Below, one piece after another: positions 37,680 to 49,033 of a DNA stretch of 64,000 nucleotides. A model generated the notes under the pieces. That model searched no databases. It was not told the origin of the DNA and saw only the letters and a list, made by a program, of their open reading frames with translations. This stretch comes from Schistosoma haematobium (Eukaryota > Platyhelminthes > Trematoda > Strigeidida > Schistosomatidae), in the NCBI RefSeq assembly GCF_000699445.3, contig NC_067200.1, positions 6,092,950-6,156,949 on the forward strand. The letters are read 5' to 3'. The translations under genes were made by a program, and so were the position numbers. Positions within the stretch are counted from its first letter, which is position 1. Each line of letters begins with the position of its first letter.

Positions 37680-38015
37680 TTATAGTTGAATTCGCAGATC
37701 AATTAAAGTTAGACCACCATGGAAAACCTAAAAGCACCGGACGGTCGATTCGTATTAATATGGTACTCCTCAGAAGTGCACATCCACGATCGCGCGCACG
37801 GGATTCAAATTCATGATCCTAGAAATTAACACTGCCGGGTTCGAGTCACTTTGGTGCGGGATCGTGAATGCACACTGCTGAAGAATCTCATACTAGGACA
37901 AAACAGCCATCCAGTACTTTTAGGTTTTCCATGGTGATCTAACTTTAACCGACTCATGAATTCAACCATAAATATATTACAATCTACACAAAACCCTCTT
38001 TCAGATAATATATTG
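37680..38015. repeat. Family A palindrome, both ribozyme arms present
   Basis: Minus arm 37684-37840, plus arm 37845-38015. Left tail TAGTTGAATTCGCAGATCAA, right tail ACCGACTCATGAATTCAACC. The join lies in the tRNA-like head (ATTAACACTGCCGGGTTCGA). Confidence 0.8.
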
Positions 38016-38449
38016 TATGAGTTATTTGGTATTGGGTACTATAATTCAGCAGTTGATATGTATTGGACATTTTCCTATACTTTATCAAAGATTTTAGTCA
38101 TAATGTCAGAAGAACTACTCAGTTTAGATGCTTGATATTTAATCTTAATCTGAACAAATTTTATGTTGAAAGCTTAAAGAGTAAAAGTACTGATACCATT
38201 CATTTAAATACTCTTATTCTTAGGACAAGCCTGTTAATCTCCATTTGTAACTGGATTCGTTTAAAAAATTCCATTTATTTCACAAGAAATTACTGATATA
38301 TAAAAGGTTTGTAAAGGTAATTTCATCATGGACTATCTTTACCTTGACAACCAATGAAAACCGAGATGAACTTAACATCTGTCACGAAGCAATTGTACAG
38401 TGCTTTTATTAGGAAGTTGAAAAATTATCGATTTAATACCAAAACTGAT

Positions 38450-38760
38450 AGTACTACTACTACTACTACTGTGGTGTGTGCTACTTATATGGACATAAGT
38501 AGTATATGATGTTAGTCGTGAACGGAAGGTCTGGCAGCAGAGAGACAATAGGATCAAACAGTAAAGAATGGAAACAGAATGCAATTTGTATGAAAATGAA
38601 AGAACAATGAAGTCTGAGTCATTTTGAGACAATTGGTGAACATTTTGCAAATTACGTATTTACTTTATGATTGTTTGATTTTATTAACAAGTCCTGTAAT
38701 TTTGTGTCGAATACATTCGATTGTCCCCACTGGTATTCTTCTTCACTATACTACTATTAG
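38450..38760 (+). repeat. Family Q copy
   Basis: TACTACTACTACTACTGTGG to CTTCACTATACTACTATT, colinear with the 22.4 kb copy. Confidence 0.68.
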
Positions 38761-39029
38761 CAACAATCTATCTGATCCAATAAGATTGACTTAATATAGT
38801 TAAACATTCACAGTATTGAAGAGTTGTCTTATACTTCGATCTGGCAAAATAAGTCATTCTCTCTAACTGCTTTTTTGTGCTACTGAATCAGTGATTCATG
38901 TATCATTCAAAGATCTAATTAAGATCGTCTATTATTTACCAACCTGACCCTTCTAGCCCATACTTAAGAAAAAATACAGATGAAGACAACTAGTGTAGTA
39001 GCAGCCACTGTATCAGTGGGCCTCAACAT

Positions 39030-39720
39030 AAACGAATAAAAAAGTAACATCCAAAAATACAAAACATAAAACACAATCACACTTGATGAAGAAGCTCTGC
39101 AAGTGATGGAAACATTCACGTAACTAGACAGTATCATCGATGAACAAGGAGGATTGGATGTAGACGTGATTGAGAGGATTGGCCAAGCTAGGAATGAATT
39201 CTTACAGTTGAAGAACATATGCAACTCAAATCAAAACTGTCAACCAATATCAAAATCACAATCTTCAATACGAATATTAAGACAATGTTACAGTATGGAG
39301 CTGAAACATGGAGAACTGTTACAGTCATCATCAAAAATGCAGAAGTATTTATAAATAATTATCTATGCAAAATACTGAACATCCGTTAATTGGATACTAT
39401 GATCAACAGCCTACTGTGGGAGTTAACAAATCAGTTTCCATCTGAAGAGAAAATCAGGATAATACTCTGGAGGTGGGTAGAACGTACATCGTGGGTACCA
39501 TCTGACTGCATCACGAGACAAGCACTAACTTGGAACCCAGAAAGGGAATGGAAAAGATGAAGGCCAAAGAACACACTACGTCTAGAATTGAAAGGAGATA
39601 TGAAAAGAATGAATAGCAACTAGAAAGGATGGTTAAGAACAGAGTTAGATAGAGAGTGCTGATGGGTAACCTATACTTCTTCACGAGAGGTACCAAGCGT
39701 TAATAAGTAAGTAAATAAGT
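39030..39720 (+). mobile_element. RTE-like LINE, RT C-terminal pseudogene copy 1
   Basis: TLDEEALQVMETFT, stop, LDSIIDEQGGLDVDVIERIG, QARNEFLQLKNI, a frameshift, then the ETWRT and WERTNQ region. Several stops. About 333 bp (39089-39421) are almost identical to 44653-44988; the remainder is not. Confidence 0.8.
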
Positions 39721-40379
39721 AATTATTTATCACATTACAAACATAAAATAATTAAATTAAATTTCCAATAAAAACTTACTATTTGATGTGAATAGATTTT
39801 ATGAATCAAATGAAATCGTCAAGAAGGTTATGAATGTTTATAAAAAGGAACCAAGATTCTAATTATGTAAGATGAAACTTGAACATTGGTAACCAATTAA
39901 CCAATAGAAATTCAAGAGAGAATATGTCCTTCAATCTCCCCTATTTAAAAAGAAAATAATAGTCATGAAGTGACAGAATAGAATAATGAAACTAGTTTCT
40001 CTTCTATATATATACACACATATATACATATATAACTATTAAATGGAGGCTGATTGATAATAATAATAATAATAATACATGACAACGGCTACCACATAAA
40101 CAGTAATACATAACAATAGTTGCTATGGTGAGTATTTCTTCTCAATGGAATTCAATATAAGAATGAATATATTTTATAACAATTCCATTGAAGAAAAAGA
40201 ATAAGAAAAACAGGTCATTGATGTGTGCAAATATGAAAGTGTATAGATGTGTAAATTATCTTGAATAGTGAATTATTATTTGAGAAATAATTTTGAATTA
40301 CAACTTGTGTCAATTACAAGCAATAACATTAAACTATTACTCTTAATGTTAGTATAGAGGTTGTGGAGATTATTAAATT

Positions 40380-40560
40380 TTTTTTATTGAGATTATGAAC
40401 CAATTAATGTTAGACTATCATAGAAAACTTGAAAGCACTGGATGGCTGTTTCGTCCTATTGTGGGACTTCTCAGTGAATAGTGTACATCTACAATCCCGT
40501 TCGGGGAATTCGAACTTAGGGCTTTCAGTCTCGTTAGATACTGACTCAAAACAAATCAGC
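40380..40560 (-). repeat. Family A copy, minus, joined to LINE fragment
   Basis: TTGAGATTATGAACCAATTA to CAGTCTCGTTAGATACT. Core G8 mutated. Confidence 0.7.
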
Positions 40561-40579
40561 ATTCATCTGAATAGGAAGT

Positions 40580-40860
40580 TAAGAAAAGACGATGGAAGTG
40601 AATGGGATACACATTGAGGAAATCATCAAACTGCATCAAGAAGTAAACATTAACATGGAATCCCGAAAAAGAACTGAAAAAAAGGAGGTCAAAGAACACA
40701 ATACGTCAAGAATTGAAAGGAGACATGAAAAAGAGTGAGTAGCAACTGAAAAGAACTAGAAAGAATTAATAAGGACAGAATTGGGTGGAAAGTGTTGATG
40801 GGTGGCTTATTCTCCTCCATGAGGAGTAACATGTGTAATCAAGTGAATAATAATCTGACA
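40580..40860 (+). mobile_element. RTE-like LINE, C-terminal fragment
   Basis: AGAAAAGACGATGGAAGTGA, CACATTGAGGAAATCATCAA, AAAGGAGGTCAAAGAACACA, GGACAGAATTGGGTGGAAAG. Matches the last third of the LINE frame, with stops and frameshifts. It directly follows a family-A minus copy. Confidence 0.7.
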
Positions 40861-40904
40861 AAAATTAAAAAAATATTTCTATCTAAATGTGATGATTGAT
40901 AAAT

Positions 40905-41292
40905 GTCAATTATCAGAAGGGGTTTTATGCAGATTTTAGAAATTCCACTGATTGAAATCATGAGTCCATTGAACTTAGACCACCATGGAAAACCTGGAAG
41001 CACTGGACGGTCGTTTCGTCCTAGTATGGGACTCCTAAGCAGTGCGCATCCACGACCCTGCCCCCCGCGAGGCTTGAACTCAGGACCTACCAATCTCGCT
41101 CCAGGCGCTTAACCAACTAGACCACCGAGCCGGCATCCAACGGTGTTAATTTCTTACTTCAACCAATCCACGAAGTTGCGCCACCGTACACCAACTGATA
41201 TAGATTAACACAGAAGTGTATTGATCGGTTAATACTCTCAAAAAAAAGTCAACAATTTTCACAATCTCATACTGATAATAACCATGTACTCA
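40905..41292. repeat. Family A minus copy with opposite tail
   Basis: Left TATCAGAAGGGGTTTTATGC, ribozyme 40995-41050 (G5 mutated), head, TTCAACCAATCCACGAAGTT, then at about 41265 a plus tail TTTTCACAATCTCATACTGA. Confidence 0.75.
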
Positions 41293-41665
41293 TTAGTGAC
41301 TAGATTTGTGATGGAATTCTCGGAATTCTAGTGAGAAACCGTGACCAGTGGAACTAATCTTTGTTAGGTAGAGATAGGTATAGACCTTGGACAAAAACAG
41401 ATGAACTCACAATTTCGTGGATTAGTTGAAATAGGACATTAACACCGCTGAACACCGGCAGGCTCAGTGGTCTAGAGGTCAAGCATTCGTGTGCTAGACC
41501 GGAGGTCCTGGGTTCGCCTCCTGTGTACGGGGTCGTGGATGCACACTGTTGAGGAGTTCAAGTGTCATTCAGTACTTCTAGGTTTCCAATGATGGTCTAA
41601 CACTGGTCAATTCATGCTCTCAACTATATTTTCCATAACCTCATACTGATATTTTAATACTAATA
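41293..41665 (+). repeat. Family A, near full-length, plus, after a tandem junction
   Basis: Begins CATGTACTCATTAGTGACTA directly after the tail at 41292; head GGCTCAGTGGTCTAGAGGTC, box B GGGTTCGCCTCC, tail ATAACCTCATACTGATA. Ribozyme half lost. Confidence 0.75.
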
Positions 41666-42101
41666 AAACTAAATAAAGATTGAATAATCTGATTTCTGGT
41701 TTATCTTCAAACAGAATAACTTTGTTCCTATACTACACAGTGTAAATTTACAACATTATCAATAGAATCCGATGAATACTGAAATAAAACTAGATAAACA
41801 TTTCATTGATCAATTCTATCTTGTAACCAATCAGTATCTCTTAGTTACAATGCATTATCCAATTTAAATATGTTCTGAATAATTATAGAAAATAAAATCC
41901 CACCCAATAAAATACTATCTGACCTATAAAAGCCTAATCTAAACAATGAATTAGACAAAGAATATCAGGTGATTGATTTTGATTTTAATTCCTATGGAAA
42001 CTGAGAATGCAGCGAAACAAAAATAATACATTAACTTTTAAACAATTAGAATCAAACTGTATGGAAATAATATCTCCTGAAGAAATATTGGATTTTGAAC
42101 A

Positions 42102-42102
42102 G

Positions 42103-42180
<78 letters not shown>
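42102..42180. repeat. (ATT)n microsatellite, about 26 units
   Basis: Perfect ATT run from about 42104 to 42180. Flanks are unique. Open frames of Ile across it are artefacts. Confidence 0.97.
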
Positions 42181-42183
<3 letters not shown>

Positions 42184-42429
42184 CTATATGGATTTAAGTG
42201 TGACGGTGTTGGAAAACCTTTTGTATTAAAATTTAACCTACTGATAAAGTTTGTCAGTAGCACAACTAGTAGAACAAAAATAACCAGGATTACTTAGGTC
42301 AACAAGCGTCACAAATGAAAGTAAACAGTTATCTATAAATTTCAATCACATTTTATTAAAGAGTAACTATAATTAAAATAAATCTATATGAGTTGTTGAA
42401 TCGATGAATAAGTGGTAAATAGTAAGCAG

Positions 42430-42670
42430 TTGTAGATTTAGATCATGAATCAATTGATGTTAGACTACCATTGAAAACCTAGAAGCAGTGGACGGCCGTT
42501 TCATCCTATTATGGGACACATCGACGATGCCATCTCACGGGATTTGGGACTAAAACTTTCGGTCTGGTGTACTGCTGAGAAGTCACTTAATAGAAGGAAC
42601 CTGCCATCCAGTGCTTTCAGGTTTTCAATGATGGTTTAACATTAATCGATTCATGATCTCAATCAAAAAG
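42430..42670. repeat. Family A palindrome with shortened centre
   Basis: Minus arm 42437-42565, plus arm 42568-42670. Left GATCATGAATCAATTGATGT, right CATTAATCGATTCATGATCT. Arms meet near GGTCTGGTGTACTGCTGAGA. Confidence 0.75.
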
Positions 42671-42674
42671 AATA

Positions 42675-44570
42675 AGTGATACTCTGATCACTATAAAACT
42701 CTGTGGACATTAATAAATATATATTGAATTGAAATCACTAAGACAGAACGAAAAGGATAAAATTGTGTTACAATTATCATTATCTAATCATCCATATTGA
42801 GTATGTAATTAAAGATTGTAGATGTTTCACTCTGAAGTTTATCTATGTCAGTGACTTTTATTACCGTCTTTTGACGAACGTTGAAACTGTCGTCCACTAG
42901 CTAGTGTTCTCAAGGTTACGTACTACAGAAAACTATGGGTATACTTTCAGGGTTGATGTGATATAATAATAAGTGGGTTAATTCCGTTTTTCTCCTCTTA
43001 TTTGGATTTGGTTATGGCCAGTATAAAATTATTATTCTTAAGGCATGATTTAAAATCATATAAGTCAGGACTTTGAAAAGTATTACTATGTGGAGTACAA
43101 TTTCTGTTTGATTACGTAACTTATGGTAACAAATAGACAGATAAACATGAATAGATTAAGAAATATATATTCTATGATAATATATTTACTTTTATAAGGG
43201 TAACAGGGGGTTTAAAATTCTTTATTAGTACAACGAAAGTCTTCTGAAGATATTCAAAAATCTAATACACTTACAAGTAATAAGAGGCATTCCTTTATAT
43301 CCGGTATGTTTGCCTGTAGCCCACTTGGTGTTAATGAAGGTACAAAGCCTAAGTAAAGTAGAGGGATTGAGAGTAGAGTTAGTAAACTCACCTTATAAAG
43401 TGGAATTCCATCAAGAAAACTTAACTTGAAGAAATCAATAACATTATACCTTGGGAGTTGAAGGGTTTACAAATGTAAGAGTTGTAATAACTGATTGCAA
43501 AGGTCGATGTTCATAGAAAGCCACAAAGCCAGCATTTTTTTTAACAGTCTCATTTCTAATTTAACTGTCGTTTTAGTAAATTACTACTGAAGAAATAAAA
43601 CAGTATTAGGTCATCACTGAACTTCATATACACAAGAATTCCTGGACAACTCATTTATCAGAAAATCATTTTTTGTGTATTTTGCTAATTTCAAAGTAGA
43701 ATGAACTACTTAACATAAGAACATAATACTCATTATGTTGAATCCCTTATGCCAATGATCACATCGTAACTTGGCTAACAGAATTTGACCTAGACTAAGA
43801 ACTAAACAAACACGAACTTGAAATGAATAACTTAATGATGACGTGATATTGAGTGATACTGATTCGTATTCCATAAGGAACATCAATTCCCCAAAGATTT
43901 TTTAGAGTTTACCACACGTAATGACCTTAATTATTACACCATTAAAAAACTGTTTTATCATAATGTGTCAGTACTCTACAGAGCTCAAATTCGACTATAC
44001 CAGGGATCGAAATGAGAACATCCAGTTGCCTTGGTGAGCAAACGACCTTGAAATCAATTATTTGGAACCTAAAGATTTATGCTTCTAACTTCAGTCAACC
44101 CCAATATATTGTATGGTCGATCGTCTTTCAATAGCCTCACCTTAATTTGTTTAAACATCATTAAAAATAGCTGTCTCATTTAATCTGTTATAGCATCAAT
44201 GATATTTAATAGATTAGTTTATTGGAAATCAATCATAAAATTATTGATTAATTCTTTATTATAATCGAATATCTTTATTAATTACCTATAAATCGATCGA
44301 TTATTATTGTTGTTTCAAGAACTCGATCATTTAAATTTGTTATTCATTAGAGATAAGTATCTAGTGAGTAGTAAGTAATTGTGTAATTATATTCTGTTCT
44401 ATATTCACTTCTATATTGAAATACCCAACTTGTTACATAACGACGATAAATTGAAATCTTCATTTACATATATGCATCTGTGTATTTATCCATTTCAAAA
44501 TGAATGATGATACTACAAATGGTCAACGTGATCAATTAATGAATATAGTTCATTCCAATATAAATGTACA
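42675..44570. other. Long unannotated stretch
   Basis: About 1.9 kb, AT-rich, without coding, ribozyme or shared-repeat signal. A box-B-like GGGATCGAAATGAG at about 44003 may be a decayed tRNA-like head. Confidence 0.4.
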
Positions 44571-44599
44571 TCAATAGGTCAGAACATACATAAAGGAAA

Positions 44600-45280
44600 A
44601 AGCAACACCTGCAAATACAACACACAGAACATCAAAACAATCACACTTGATGGAAAAGCTCTGCAAGTGATGGAAACATTCACGTAACTAGACAGTATCA
44701 TCGATGAACAAGGAGGATTGGATGTAGACGTGATTGAGAGGATTGGCCAAGCTAGGAATGAATTCCTACAGTTGAAGAACATATTCAACTCAAATCAAAA
44801 CTGTCAACCAATATCAAAATCACAATCTTCAATACGAATATTAAGACAATGTTACAGTATGGAGCTGAAACATGGAGAACTGTTACAGTCATCATCAAAA
44901 ATGCAGAAGTATTTATAAATAATTATCTATGCAAAATACTGAACATCCGTTAATTGGATACTATGATCAACAGCCTACTGTGGGAGAGAATAAATTAACT
45001 TCCATCTGAAGAGGAAATTTAGGAAAGACGTTGGAAGTGGATAAAGCAGACATTGAGGAAATCATCTGATTGCAACACGAGGCAAGCCGTAACTTGGAAT
45101 CTTGAAGGGGAACTGAAAAGACAAAGGTTAAAGAACACACTACGTCTAGAATTGAAAGGAGATATGAAAAGGATGAATAGCAAGTGGAAAGAACTGGAAA
45201 AGATTATTGAGGACAGAGTTGGATAAAGAATGTTGGTGGGTGGCATATGCTTCTTCATGAGGGGTAACAGGAGTGATCAA
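44600..45280 (+). mobile_element. RTE-like LINE, RT C-terminal pseudogene copy 2
   Basis: Same layout as the 39 kb copy with the same premature stop (ACGTAACTAGACAG) and the same frameshift. The 3' third diverges strongly and reaches the VGWRMLVGG-type end near 45240. Confidence 0.8.
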
Positions 45281-45534
45281 GTGAACGTAAACGTTGAACT
45301 TAAAAAAATTTTATTTTTCAAAATTAATTTTTATCTAGTTCTACATTAATTTCATCGTTAATATTTTAAATGAAATATTACTATCCTACTTATATTATTT
45401 AAATAAGTAGTCAATTGAATTAATAATAAATAAATTTATTGAAATTGACACCTTTAACATATGATATTTTACATAAGGTAAGTAGATGAAATATTTGTTT
45501 GAAAAGTATTATAGTTTATTTGTATCATAAGGGC

Positions 45535-45815
45535 TTTTTGCGGATATTATAGTAATTTTAATAGTTGAGTTCATGAGTCAATTGAAGCTAGACCACAATG
45601 GAAAACCTGGAAGCACTGGACGGCATTTTCCTCCTATTATAGGACTTCTCAGCATGGAGCATCCAAGCGTTCGCTCGAGAGGCCGATAGGTCCTGAGTTT
45701 GAATCTCCTGTGGCGGGAACGTGGATGCGTACTACGGAGGGGTCTCACAATAAGATGAAACGGTTTTTCATGGTTGTCTAGCTTCAATCGACTCATGATC
45801 TCAACTGTTTGTTAA
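45535..45815. repeat. Family A palindrome
   Basis: Left GGGCTTTTTGCGGATATTAT, minus arm to about 45665, plus arm from CGTTCGCTCGAGAGGCCGAT, right CAATCGACTCATGATCTCAA. Confidence 0.75.
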
Positions 45816-46049
45816 ATCGAACAAATATATTTTATCGTGTACATTCATCTTTGATTAAGAGTAATGAGTAATTACCATTCAAAATAAACTGATTAAAATC
45901 GACAACGTCCAAGACTTCAATACAGGTGAATGTTGGTCCAGATTTTAAAGCAAGCAAGCAAAATTACATACATTCATAATAAAATACGGGATAATGTAAT
46001 CAACTTCACTTTTGTATTGTATATTTGAGTCTTGCTATTGATGTGTTGA

Positions 46050-46565
46050 GACTGCAGTTGATCATTCTCTCTTATTGACATATGTCCATCCTGTACGGAT
46101 CACCTTGATATTGCCTTAATACACAAGCATTCTAAAGAAAGATGGATAGTGGCTAGTAGTGGAATTCAGGACCCACGTTTCGTCCTATTTGGGACTCGTC
46201 AGGTGGATGTACTTGAATGCCAAAGTTGATGTTCACTATGAGACTGATTAATTGTAATCCCAAACGTCAATGGAAAGATTGCACGGACTAGCGGCCATCT
46301 GGACTCAGTAGCTAGTTGGATAAGGCGATGGCGTTTAAAGCGAAAGACAGTTGGTTTGAGTCCCGTAGTGAATATCAATTCTGGGATGTAGGCACATCCG
46401 GTTGACATGTCTCGAATAGAACGAAACACGCTAGCCAATATCCGTCTTTTCTTAAAAAGCTTGTGACTTAAGGCTATATCGAGGAAATCCGCACAGGATG
46501 CACGTATGCCATCATGAGACTGATCAACTGCAGTTCTAAATAACAATGGGAAGCTACAAGTAAAC
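46050..46565. repeat. Family B palindrome, copy c, with complete outer tails
   Basis: Left ACTGCAGTTGATCATTCTCT, right CTGATCAACTGCAGTTCTAA: inverted ends about 500 bp apart. Minus ribozyme 46168-46208 has an intact core but weak stem I; plus ribozyme is broken. The linker CACGGACTAGCGGCCATCTG matches copy b. Confidence 0.82.
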
Positions 46566-46654
46566 AACATCAAGTGAATATAAGTTATGCTTAAAATAGC
46601 TAAACATTTCTTGATAATATCACACTAGAAATTTCTAATCTATCACTACAAGGT

Positions 46655-46805
46655 TGTGGAGATTGTTGAGTTTAGATTAATATCATGAATGAATCAATGT
46701 TAGACCATCATTGAAAAAAAGAAAGCACTAGAAGTCTGTTTCGTCCTAGATTGGGAATCCTCAGTGGCAATGCCCATCCACGATCCTACATGAGGGACTA
46801 ATTTA
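46655..46805 (-). repeat. Family A copy, minus
   Basis: GGTTGTGGAGATTGTTGAGT, AAGCACTAGAAGTCTGTTTC, CCACGATCCTACATGAGG. Head lost. Confidence 0.65.
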
Positions 46806-46987
46806 TCAGTCAAATCATTAAATTCATTCTCATCGACTAACAGTATCAGTGGCAATAACTTGTCAGTTTATTTTCTAACTTATTTTTCTGCAATTAGAAA
46901 GTTTCGGTAGAATATTTGAGGACAAATGAGTAATAGAACATGAATAGTTGTTTTTGATAACTTATAACTGACAAAATATTAAAGGGA

Positions 46988-47357
46988 GATGATAATTTAT
47001 GGATGACCTTTGAGCGGTACTAAGGTGACCTTGAGAACCTGTGTGTGAGGAATAAAGACTATGATCTACAGTTGATGGTTTCTAGTTAGCATTTTTTAGC
47101 GAGTTAGTTTTCTACGGGGTAAGATCGCTAATCCCATGCCCGACTTTCCTCCTTTATCCGGGGTTGGGACCGGAGGGGCTCCAGGCGGAGTTACAATTGA
47201 TGGTTAGGAATAGGAATTTAGATTTGAGGTTAACTTTATGATCTGACATTCGCTAAAATGCTAAAACGCAACCTATCAAAATGGATGAATGAGTTTTGAA
47301 ACAAAATCCAAGATCTATTATCTTAAATGTGATTGGTTCGTCCATAAATTATAGTCT
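46988..47357. mobile_element. MITE-like element, second copy, split by module M
   Basis: Left end GATAATTTATGGATGACC, right end GTTCGTCCATAAATTATAGTC. TACAGTTGATGGTT appears before, and ACAATTGATGGTTAGG after, the module at 47090-47195, so the insertion duplicated a few bases. Confidence 0.68.
47090..47195 (+). repeat. Module M, copy 2, inserted in a MITE-like element
   Basis: TTTTTAGCGAGTTAGTTTTC through CTCCAGGCGGAGTT, splitting the TIR element at 46988-47355. No LINE coding sequence accompanies it. Confidence 0.6.
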
Positions 47358-47361
47358 CGCC

Positions 47362-47495
47362 GTGGGTCATTGATACACACTATACAGGAGTCATACTATG
47401 ACGAAAACGGTTGATCATTGCTTCCCGGCTTTCAATAATGGTTAAACTAAGATCAATTCATTATTTAAACTGTGAAATTAGAAATTTTGGTGCCG
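47362..47495 (+). repeat. Family A copy, plus, 3' part
   Basis: GTGGGTCATTGATACACACT, CATACTATGACGAAAACGGT, ACTAAGATCAATTCATT. Directly abuts the right TIR of the split MITE-like element. Confidence 0.6.
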
Positions 47496-47587
47496 TAGTT
47501 GTTGTGATAACAACAAACGACATTAAAAATAATTATTAAACATAAATATCATGTAAACTAGAGAATACAAATAGGTGATAAATCTTC

Positions 47588-47850
47588 TGATTGAACGCTT
47601 TATACGGTCTCCTAAGCTCTTCTAGTAACCCACAGGTTAAATATAAACTTGAATACAAGAGAAAAGGTGCAAAATATAGAAAGAACATTTCAGATAACGT
47701 GAGGCTTCTGAAAAGTTGTGAAACTCTACTAAGTATAGTAGCAGGACAGGTATTCAGAAATACGACATGTGACTTTTCACTTTTTAGATGTTTCTGGCAA
47801 AACTTCTATTTAATGCTGAATAGATAAGATGTTTCCCATTGTTTTGAGGT
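47588..47850 (+). repeat. Family D repeat, copy 2
   Basis: TTGAACGCTTTATACGGTCT, CCTAAGCTCTTCTAGTAACC, CGACATGTGACTTTTCACTT, TTAGATGTTTCTGGCAAAAC. A short frame YKLEYKRKGAKYRKNISDNV runs through it without known similarity. It may be the edge of a larger retroelement. Confidence 0.55.
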
Positions 47851-48214
47851 ATCCTTCTGGTTTATTTTTCGAGGAATTTTCTGGGTCTCTTGAACAATAG
47901 GTAATTAAAGATCTTTGAAAAATATATCACGGAAAAGAGTGTAAGTCACAATGAAGAGGCAAAATTGGAACTAAGAATGAAACGACTCTAATATGGACTA
48001 AAATATCTTTTTTTAGTATATTTGAATCTATGCCAATTACTTCAGCTACATAGTTTAAGTAATTCTGAGCATTTCGGTAAATCACAAGGAACTTGATATA
48101 TGGGTGAAAACGCGTCTTCAATTTTTATATTATGTCATTAGTCAATGAAGTCTGAAAGAATACCACTGCTATTCTTTTTCTCTCTTTGAGTCAGTACTCA
48201 CTGGCTAATCTCCA

Positions 48215-48721
48215 TGTTATAACTTGCGAACCTACGTGCCCTGTTTATTGTATAACGCAACGATACCGCCAATTAGAGAACAGTGAATTATCGATCGGAC
48301 CAATGACAATAAAAACCCTTGCGAGCAGTCTATAGTCCTTATCGGTCCTGCTTCCTGCCTAGCCCAGCCAGTTAAAACCAGAACACCAATCTCAGCCTCT
48401 GCAATATGAATCATTTACTTCAAACATACTCGGTTTATATATCAACCAGACAGACCACAACGTACCGTAAAATATGAAACAACATTTGTACAATATTTGG
48501 CCAAAAGTGGCTGTGAATGAGGGAGATAGTAATTGATAGACTGAGCATAACTCAAGAATGGTAAATCGTATAATAATAGTTCATAGATCAAAATGATGCT
48601 CATAATAAGAGGGACATGAATATGAATAGTTTAGTTATTTAACAATTACACGATAAAAATAGTATTGCTTCATAAATGAGTCCCAAAGGTTACCATTCAT
48701 TATGCTTATCGGAATATAACA
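48215..48721 (-). mobile_element. Solo LTR, family L1, with perfect CTCCA duplication
   Basis: 507 bp, TGTTATAACTTGCG to GGAATATAACA on the plus strand, flanked by CTCCA at 48210-48214 and 48722-48726. It ends 118 bp before the ATG of the zinc-finger gene but points away from it. Confidence 0.88.
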
Positions 48722-48839
48722 CTCCATGATCTTTAAGCCCATTATATATATGTATATATATATTCAATAATCAAATGTTACAACGATTCTTTGTTCTTCT
48801 GTTCAACGAACTCCTTAACTTTAGGCAAATGAGAAGAAT

Positions 48840-49033
48840 ATGAATTGTACTACTTCTACCACCACCATTCATAATAATAATTACCGACCGACTATAATGA
48901 CATCATTTGTTATGGATGACCAGTTAAAATCAGATTACTATCTATTTAATGATAGTAATGTTCCAATGGATTTAAGTAGAAACTCCTCATCATCTTTAAA
49001 TCATTATGATAAATTTAGTACAAGAAAAAACAC
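48840..49033 (+). CDS. Zinc-finger gene exon 1 with PMDLS motif
   Basis: 64 codons plus two bases. Starts MNCTTSTTTIHNNNYRPTIM; PMDLS is near residue 43, followed by a Ser run and DKFSTRKN. Donor ACAC|GTAAGTAAA. PMDLS fits the CtBP-docking consensus PxDLS; function is inferred from that motif only. Confidence 0.72.

Noticed and set aside
42007..42297. Open frames with poly-Ile on both strands
   Set aside because: Translation of (ATT)n; not a gene.
46199..46573. Minus-strand 124-codon frame with FRFKRHRLIQLATES
   Set aside because: Translation of a family-B palindrome; the same peptide appears at 26354-26602.
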